Of a DNA stretch of 64,000 nucleotides, positions 58,606 to 64,000 are shown piece after piece. The stretch covers positions 58,281,058 through 58,345,057 of the forward strand of contig NC_079205.1 in NCBI RefSeq assembly GCF_026745355.1. Reading direction: 5' to 3'. The notes beneath the pieces were generated by a model. It saw only the letters and a program-made list of their open reading frames with translations. It was not told the DNA's origin and did not search any database. Positions within the stretch are counted from its first letter, which is position 1. Each line of letters starts with the position of its first letter. Source of the stretch: Beta vulgaris subsp. vulgaris (lineage: Eukaryota; Streptophyta; Magnoliopsida; Caryophyllales; Amaranthaceae). A program made the position numbers and the translations under genes.

Positions 58606-58896
58606 TTCATACACATTTTTTTTAAATATATTTGTATAGAATTCTATTCAAAAAAGTGTGTAAATAAATGAGGACTCCTAAAAAAGAAAAATTAAGTGAG
58701 GGGGAGGATAGTCTTTTTTTTTTTTTTTCTTTGAATATAAGGGAGACGATAGTCTTTTTTCTTTCCCCTTTGAATATAAGGGAGACTATAGTCTTAACAC
58801 AAGCTTCGAAGAACCATGTCTTGCTTTGATCATAAGAGTTTCTAAAGTCTTGGAGTCATTGTTGCCGCTCGCCGAAATCTGGTGGTTAAAGAAGTA

Positions 58897-60549
58897 CTCC
58901 CTCCGTCCCATAATATAGTGCTTGATTCCATTTTTTCACGGGAATTAAGGTAAATAGAATCTAAGAGGAAAGTAAAAACTTTTTATTATTAAAATAAATA
59001 TTGTGTGGAAAAAGGTGATCTTAGGCTATGTTCAGTTCACCTTATTTTTGCTTATTTCAGATCTAATCAGATCAGATCAGATCAGAAAAAATAAGTTCAG
59101 ATCAGATCAGATCAGAAAAAATAAGTTCAGATCAGATCAGATCAGATCAGATCAGATCAGATCAGATCAGATCAGATCAGTTCAGATCATATCATGCTTA
59201 TATTTAAAAACTCATTATTATTAAATATCTTTCACTACATATTAATAAAAATTATAATAATTGAATATTAATAAAGTACTCATTGAGACGAATCAAACAA
59301 GACCCCACATGACTATATTTTTTCTTATATATTGAGAAAAATCTAAAAGATTATCTCTAATTGTGAATAGTGTCAAGATTCTAAGTGAGAAAGATAAAAA
59401 AAATACAAAGGGAGTATTATTATTTACTAGTACATTTGTTCAAAAGAATTATTATTGTTGTTGTTGTGGTGACTTATTAATTATTAATATTGGTAATTAT
59501 TATTAATCTTGTTGTTACCATTATAAATGTCATTGTTATTATTATATTAAGTTATTTTGTTGTTATTAAATAATAGAAAATTAAAAGCCACGTGTTAAGA
59601 ACATAAGATTGATGCAAAAATAAGAAATATATAAAATATGATATCTCAAATTCATGACAACGAAACTACTAAGTTCGGATTACATTTCAAAATAAGCTAA
59701 GTGTGAGATACAAATTATAAATTTAGATTCGGTATACCTCTTCCTACCGAATTCCAAATCTCTCTAGCTATTTGAAGTTGCACGATATTTATTTATTTTT
59801 TGCTCAAGTCATAGTTGTTTGTATATCTTATTTCTATTTTATATGAAAAAAAAGAGTTGAGTTTGCCGACTTCTCAAGTGTGAAACTTTTTTTTAAGGGA
59901 AAGTGTGAAAACATTGTATAAGTGCTCTTATAAAATAATGACTTGAGTTATATAATTATTTTTAGTAATAATAATAATTATGATTATAATTATTATTGTT
60001 GTCTTATAATAATGATAATAATAATAATTATTATTATTAATAAAAGTTGTTAAAAGTTGTAATAGAAATAAAATGATAATAATAGTAATACTATAAAGAA
60101 GATCTTATAATGTATTGCATAATAATGATTTACAAAGTAATAATATAATGTAATAATATATTTTATATAAGATAAGATCTTGTAAATCAGATCAGATCAG
60201 ATCAGATCAGATCAGATCAGATCAGATCAGAAAAAATAAGTTCAGATCAGATCAGATCAGAAAAAATAAGTTCAGATCAGATCAGATCAGTTCAAATCAG
60301 AAAATTTCAGGTGAATCAAACATAGCCTTAGGAGAGAGAATGAAGAATAATTGGTGAAAGAGCATTAAATGCAACCCTTGGGTTGAATAAACAAAGAAAA
60401 AAAACTATTCTCAAGAAGCAAACAAATAATGATGACACGATTTTTCTAGGCAAATCACAATAAAATTACGGAATTAAATATAGAACCAAGCACTATATTT
60501 TGGGACACCCAAAATGGAAATGAAGCACTATATTATGGGACGGAGGGAG
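58897..60549. mobile_element. Stowaway MITE interrupted by a Harbinger-like element
   Basis: Left end CTCCCTCCGTCCCATAATAT (TA at 58895-58896) and right end ATATTATGGGACGGAGGGAG (TA at 60550-60551) are inverted repeats of the 30147 family. The 1653-bp span is explained by insertion of the 1304-bp element 59024-60327. A partial internal end (GCACTATATTTTGGGACACCC near 60490) hints at a second truncated copy. Confidence 0.83.
59024..60327. mobile_element. Harbinger-like MITE with expanded GATCA arrays, nested in a Stowaway
   Basis: Ends GGCTATGTTCAGTTCACCT and AGGTGAATCAAACATAGCC are flanked by TTA (59021-59023 and 60328-60330). Both subterminal regions consist of 5-bp GATCA tandem arrays (59066-59186 and 60188-60296) interspersed with AAAAAATAAGTTCAGATCAG. 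The interior is AT-rich with ATT/ATA microsatellites. Much longer than the 362-bp relative at 49270. The frame encoding SDQIR repeats is a by-product of the array. Confidence 0.82.
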
Positions 60550-60694
60550 TATAATGTTTTTTTAATTTGTCTGAATTGTCCTGAATGTTCATTGTTCAGT
60601 CGAAAAAATTAGTGTATATCTTTAAAATCCATTAATTGATATGTTTGTGCCGATAAAATGACAAATAGTATTCATCAATTGATAAAAAGATATA

Positions 60695-60909
60695 CCAAGT
60701 TAAGTTTGGCCTATAAGAAAGAACATTGCAACCTCAAGATTAAGGGTTCGATCCCTACTAGGGACACTTTGGGATAAGAATTCTCCTTACCATTCCGCCC
60801 ACTCTTAAAGTGTCTGCTCGCAAACACTAATTTGGGTTATCCTGCAAGAGGTTCGATCTGGCAGGACCCTTCATCTTACCATTGAATCGCCGGTGGGGCC
60901 CCAAACAAT
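60695..60909 (+). mobile_element. SINE
   Basis: A 215-bp unit with GTTTGGCCTATAAGAAAG, a B box GGGTTCGATCCC at about 60747-60758, GCAAGAGGTTCGATCTGGC and CTTACC near the end is flanked by the 17-bp repeat ATTGATAAAAAGATATA (60678-60694 and 60910-60926). No long A tail. Confidence 0.82.
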
Positions 60910-61242
60910 ATTGATAAAAAGATATAAACTTAATAAATATATATATGCTAACTGATACAAAAATGTCATAAAACGAAACTAGTCTCAATCAAGACGCTTT
61001 AATAAGAGTTTAGCATATGTGACAATTAACTTAAAATAATATAATTCTACCTCAAGTAAGATGTTTACCTTCCCCGATCTTATTAGCTATATCCTAACTC
61101 ATTTTCATGGAAAATATTGTACACCCTATCAAACGCAGCCTGAATTTGCTTCATTCCAATCATGTCATTTTTGTAAATAAATGAAGTAATAATTTTTCTT
61201 CTCATAAGGTAATGTTATATGTAGCCTTATATAAACATTAAA

Positions 61243-61797
61243 CTAGCCTTCATATGCACGCAATGCGTGCGTTAATTTTAAAATTTGTTATTCTATTAAA
61301 TACTTCATTCGTACTTTATTTATGATTAAACTTAAATGTAAAAACTTCAACAGTTAGATGAATTTAGATATATTAATTCGCTAATGTAAAAGAATAAAAA
61401 GGTTGTGAGTGATTGTTAACATTAATTTTTTGTGAATGAATATTGAACAGAAAGAACAAAAATAATGAGTTGGTTTAACTGAATTAAAGAGTGTCAAAGA
61501 TAGTGAATGTTCAGACTTTTCATGTGCACGTTATGTATGTCATTTTTTTTATAAGGTATAAATATTTTGTCCATTTAATTTTTGATTGAAGTATTTGATG
61601 CATATACCATTTTAAACTTGTTTTAAATGGCAAGTTGGAATGAGAATTTTTAAATGATAAAATGGCAAGTTGGAATGAGAATTTTTAAATGATTTGCTTT
61701 TGTAATTTTTTTCATTCCATTAATTAAATCATTAAGGGTATTTTAGTCACTCCAAAAGAGGACACCACACCTCCTCCCTTGGCTTATATAATGGAGA
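61243..61797 (-). mobile_element. Non-autonomous Helitron, complete copy, minus strand
   Basis: Read on the minus strand: A|TCTCCATTATATAAGCCAAG at 61797, GGAGGTGTGGTGTCC, ending in the hairpin CGCACGCATTGCGTGC (about 61256-61271) and CTAG (61243-61246) followed by T. It is 555 bp with no coding sequence. Same family as 45029-47188. Confidence 0.78.
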
Positions 61798-62322
61798 TAT
61801 ATTTCTTAAAATGGAAACAGTTTAAGAATTCAAGACACATTTTCACATCAACTGTGGTAATAAATTAATGCTTGATTCAATATTTTATTTCCATTTTAAG
61901 CACCTTATACATAACCCTAAGGACTACGTATATCATTTTCCAAACTTGCTTTAAAGTGAATTGTACTTTAATTAAAACAAAATTTGTTTGGTTCACAATC
62001 TCTAGTAAGTACCTATTTTTTTTGAAGGAATTTTTAATATTTAGATCTTATATATATCAATACTTTAATGATAAAAGGGGGTTTGCATATTGTTTTCAAG
62101 TTGATGTACATCTGCATCTTAAATTTATTGCGTGGGGGTAATCTCTCATAACTTGATGGTGTTTCTTGGCAATGGTCCTCCAACTTTCCATGTTGGGCGG
62201 CTTTAAGCTATTATCGTACATGTACCATTCAACAAACTCACAATTGACCATCATTTGCCATTCATGTTATCTTCTTTTTTTTCAATATGCTTTTTAGTCA
62301 ATATAGTTGGGAAACCACTTGC
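61798..62322. other. Intergenic; no gene
   Basis: AT-rich; the short frame at 61872-62141 has no recognisable feature. Confidence 0.4.
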
Positions 62323-62340
62323 ATGTTGAGATAAAGCAAT

Positions 62341-62524
62341 ACCGAAAATCCTGAAGTCTAATGATATGGCTTCTTATCTCGTACATGGAAGATCAAAGTT
62401 CAAATCTTGGGAGGGAAGGGGGAGGATTGAGGCTTGTTGGGCTTTTGAATATGTGACTTTGTACGAAGACAACACATGAGACTTATTTCTTACCACGAGT
62501 TTTCCGAAAGAAGACCCCCAAAAA
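62341..62524 (+). mobile_element. SINE
   Basis: A 184-bp unit (CTAATGATATGGCTTCTTAT, AAAGTTCAAATCTTGGGAGG as degenerate boxes, purine-rich centre, A-rich end) is flanked by the 18-bp repeat ATGTTGAGATAAAGCAAT (62323-62340 and 62525-62542). Confidence 0.78.
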
Positions 62525-62542
62525 ATGTTGAGATAAAGCAAT

Positions 62543-63776
62543 GTTGTTTTTATCGTCGTTAACTATACTATGCAATCTAGAGAAATGACATAAAAGCAAT
62601 ATTCAAACATAAATCATATCATCAACGACATCCTCTATCTTTTCAAATCACCTACTTTTTTCCAAAAAAAAAATCACCGACTTTCAATTTTTTTTATAGA
62701 TATTCGTAACTCTACTTCTAGTACATTTTTTATGCATATATTTAACTATCGATTAATTCTAATTATGTATAAGTAAAAATTTAAAATACTTGATTTTCTT
62801 TTTTAAAAAAAAGCATCGAGACAATTCTAACGTTATGTCACCATTCTATAAAAAATGACAAGTCAACGTTTGTAATAGCGAAAATTAACAATTTAAATTT
62901 TGTAGCTTTAGCCATTTTTTTCAAAGCAAATAAATTTAAAAAGGATAGTGAATTATCATTACTAATCTAATTTTCCAACAAGCTTCATGGTATCTAAAAG
63001 ACAACACATGAGGATAAAAAATGACAAACATTAACATTCTTAAGCCAATTCATCAATTTTCTTGGAGAATGGAAAAAGTCTCAATTCAAATAAACTAGAA
63101 TAATACCATTTTTAATGTCATGGAAAAGGATAACTTAAAGAAACTCAGTCTAAATAAACTTAAAATTTCCCGTCTAAGAGTATGTATTTTATAGAATTTA
63201 TATAGAAAACTTAGCCTATCGAGTATTACCTCTATTTCTAAATAATAATTCTCCTTTCATTTTTCACGCATGTTTTTAAGCATTTTTCACTAGAAAATAT
63301 GAGAAATCTAACCACTTGAATCAATCCCAAATTCGTAATCTTAATTCTAAGATGAATAATATAATATATATACTATACGAAAATGTAGCTATCTACTTAT
63401 TTGGATGACGCCTGAAATTGTTTGAAAGTCTTCCTTTTTATTTTAGCAAAAAAAAGAGTTGAATGACAACAGAAGTTAGGTTTATGTTATCTAATGATTC
63501 TAATGCAATGGGAAATATGGGATGACTATTCCAAGAGCATATGTAGTAGTTTTGACGAGTATATTCTATTATTCCACCATATTAACATCGCTTTTCTAGC
63601 CATCGTGAAAAATGCGCCATTGGGATGGTGGGGTTGGAGGTCATTCTTAGCTGATCAAGCATTCAAGCCACTTGTATAGAGATAAATCAACAATCTAAAA
63701 AAATGTACCACACGTAATGTTGGTGTGGGGGTGCATATCATACACGTACGCACTGCCATAAATCATTTTTTATCAC
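62543..63776. other. Intergenic; no gene
   Basis: AT-rich sequence; the short frame at 63494-63679 shows no family motif. Nothing else was identified. Confidence 0.4.
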
Positions 63777-63791
63777 ATTATAAATATACAC

Positions 63792-63930
63792 GAAGCAACA
63801 TATGATAGCCTAGTGGTATTGGCATCATCTCCGATCCTAGAGGTTAGGGGGTTGAGTCTCACCCCTTGCCAGGAGGGATCCCCAATTTTTCCCCTTCCTT
63901 GCAAGAGACTTCATCTTACCTTTAAAAAAA
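63792..63930 (+). mobile_element. SINE
   Basis: A 139-bp unit with GATAGCCTAGTGGTATTGG (A box), GGGGTTGAGTCTCACCCC (B-box-like), CTTGCCAGGAGGGATCCCC, CTTGCAAGAG, CTTACC and an A-run is flanked by the 15-bp repeat ATTATAAATATACAC (63777-63791 and 63931-63945). Same family as 30985-31131. Confidence 0.85.
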
Positions 63931-64000
63931 ATTATAAATATACACTATCTTCGTATTTTTTTAGTTGGATCATTTGATTTTGTGACACTATTCATTGACC

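Noticed and set aside
59066..60296. GATCA arrays as a CRISPR-like array or a coding repeat (SDQIR)
   Set aside because: A 5-bp tandem repeat without spacers, part of a MITE terminus, in a plant genome; the peptide repeat is a translation of the satellite.

Overview
This is nuclear DNA from a flowering plant, most likely a eudicot. Evidence: spliced genes with canonical GT-AG introns; plant-only families (PLS-class PPR, VQ protein, CDPK, SUVR, plasmodesmata-located protein); AT-rich intergenic DNA; and dense small transposons (Stowaway, Mutator-like, hAT-like, PIF/Harbinger-like, Helitron, SINE, LINE). I cannot fix the species from sequence alone.

Layout. 1-550: 3' end of a pentatricopeptide-repeat gene (+). 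2330-2818: VQ-motif protein (-). 4-9 kb: small transposons. 9549-10139: small uncharacterised plant protein (+). 13.0-14.6 kb: a GC-rich Mutator-like MITE inside an old tandem duplication. 14738-22745: three-exon hotdog thioesterase, ACOT13-like (+); its second intron carries a 5.9-kb LINE in the opposite orientation, flanked by a perfect 18-bp target duplication. 23236-27275: seven-exon calcium-dependent protein kinase of the CPK4/11/12 type (-). 28-31.7 kb: a possible retroelement relic and SINEs. 31817-38891: seven-coding-exon SUVR1/2/4-type SET methyltransferase (-), with a possible 5' UTR exon near 43.5 kb. 43.8-50.9 kb: transposon-dominated, including a Helitron cluster and hAT and Harbinger-like MITEs. 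50890-54200: plasmodesmata-located protein (-). 55447-56565: SRC2-like C2-domain protein (+), divergent from the previous gene. 57984-58055: tRNA-Glu(UUC). 58.2 kb to the end: tandem SINE-like repeats, a nested MITE, SINEs and a Helitron.

The genes do not form an operon or a recognisable pathway cluster; several belong to calcium or defence signalling families (CDPK, VQ, PDLP, C2), but nothing here shows that they act together. The least explained items are a roughly 582-codon hydrophobic reading frame occupying the 5' third of the LINE, and a set of short elements whose exact termini and target duplications can be read directly: Mutator-like MITEs with 9-bp duplications, a short Helitron family, and MITEs built from GATCA or TCCGAC arrays. 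Exon models for the spliced genes come from reading frame, splice consensus and recalled family conservation, without alignment.
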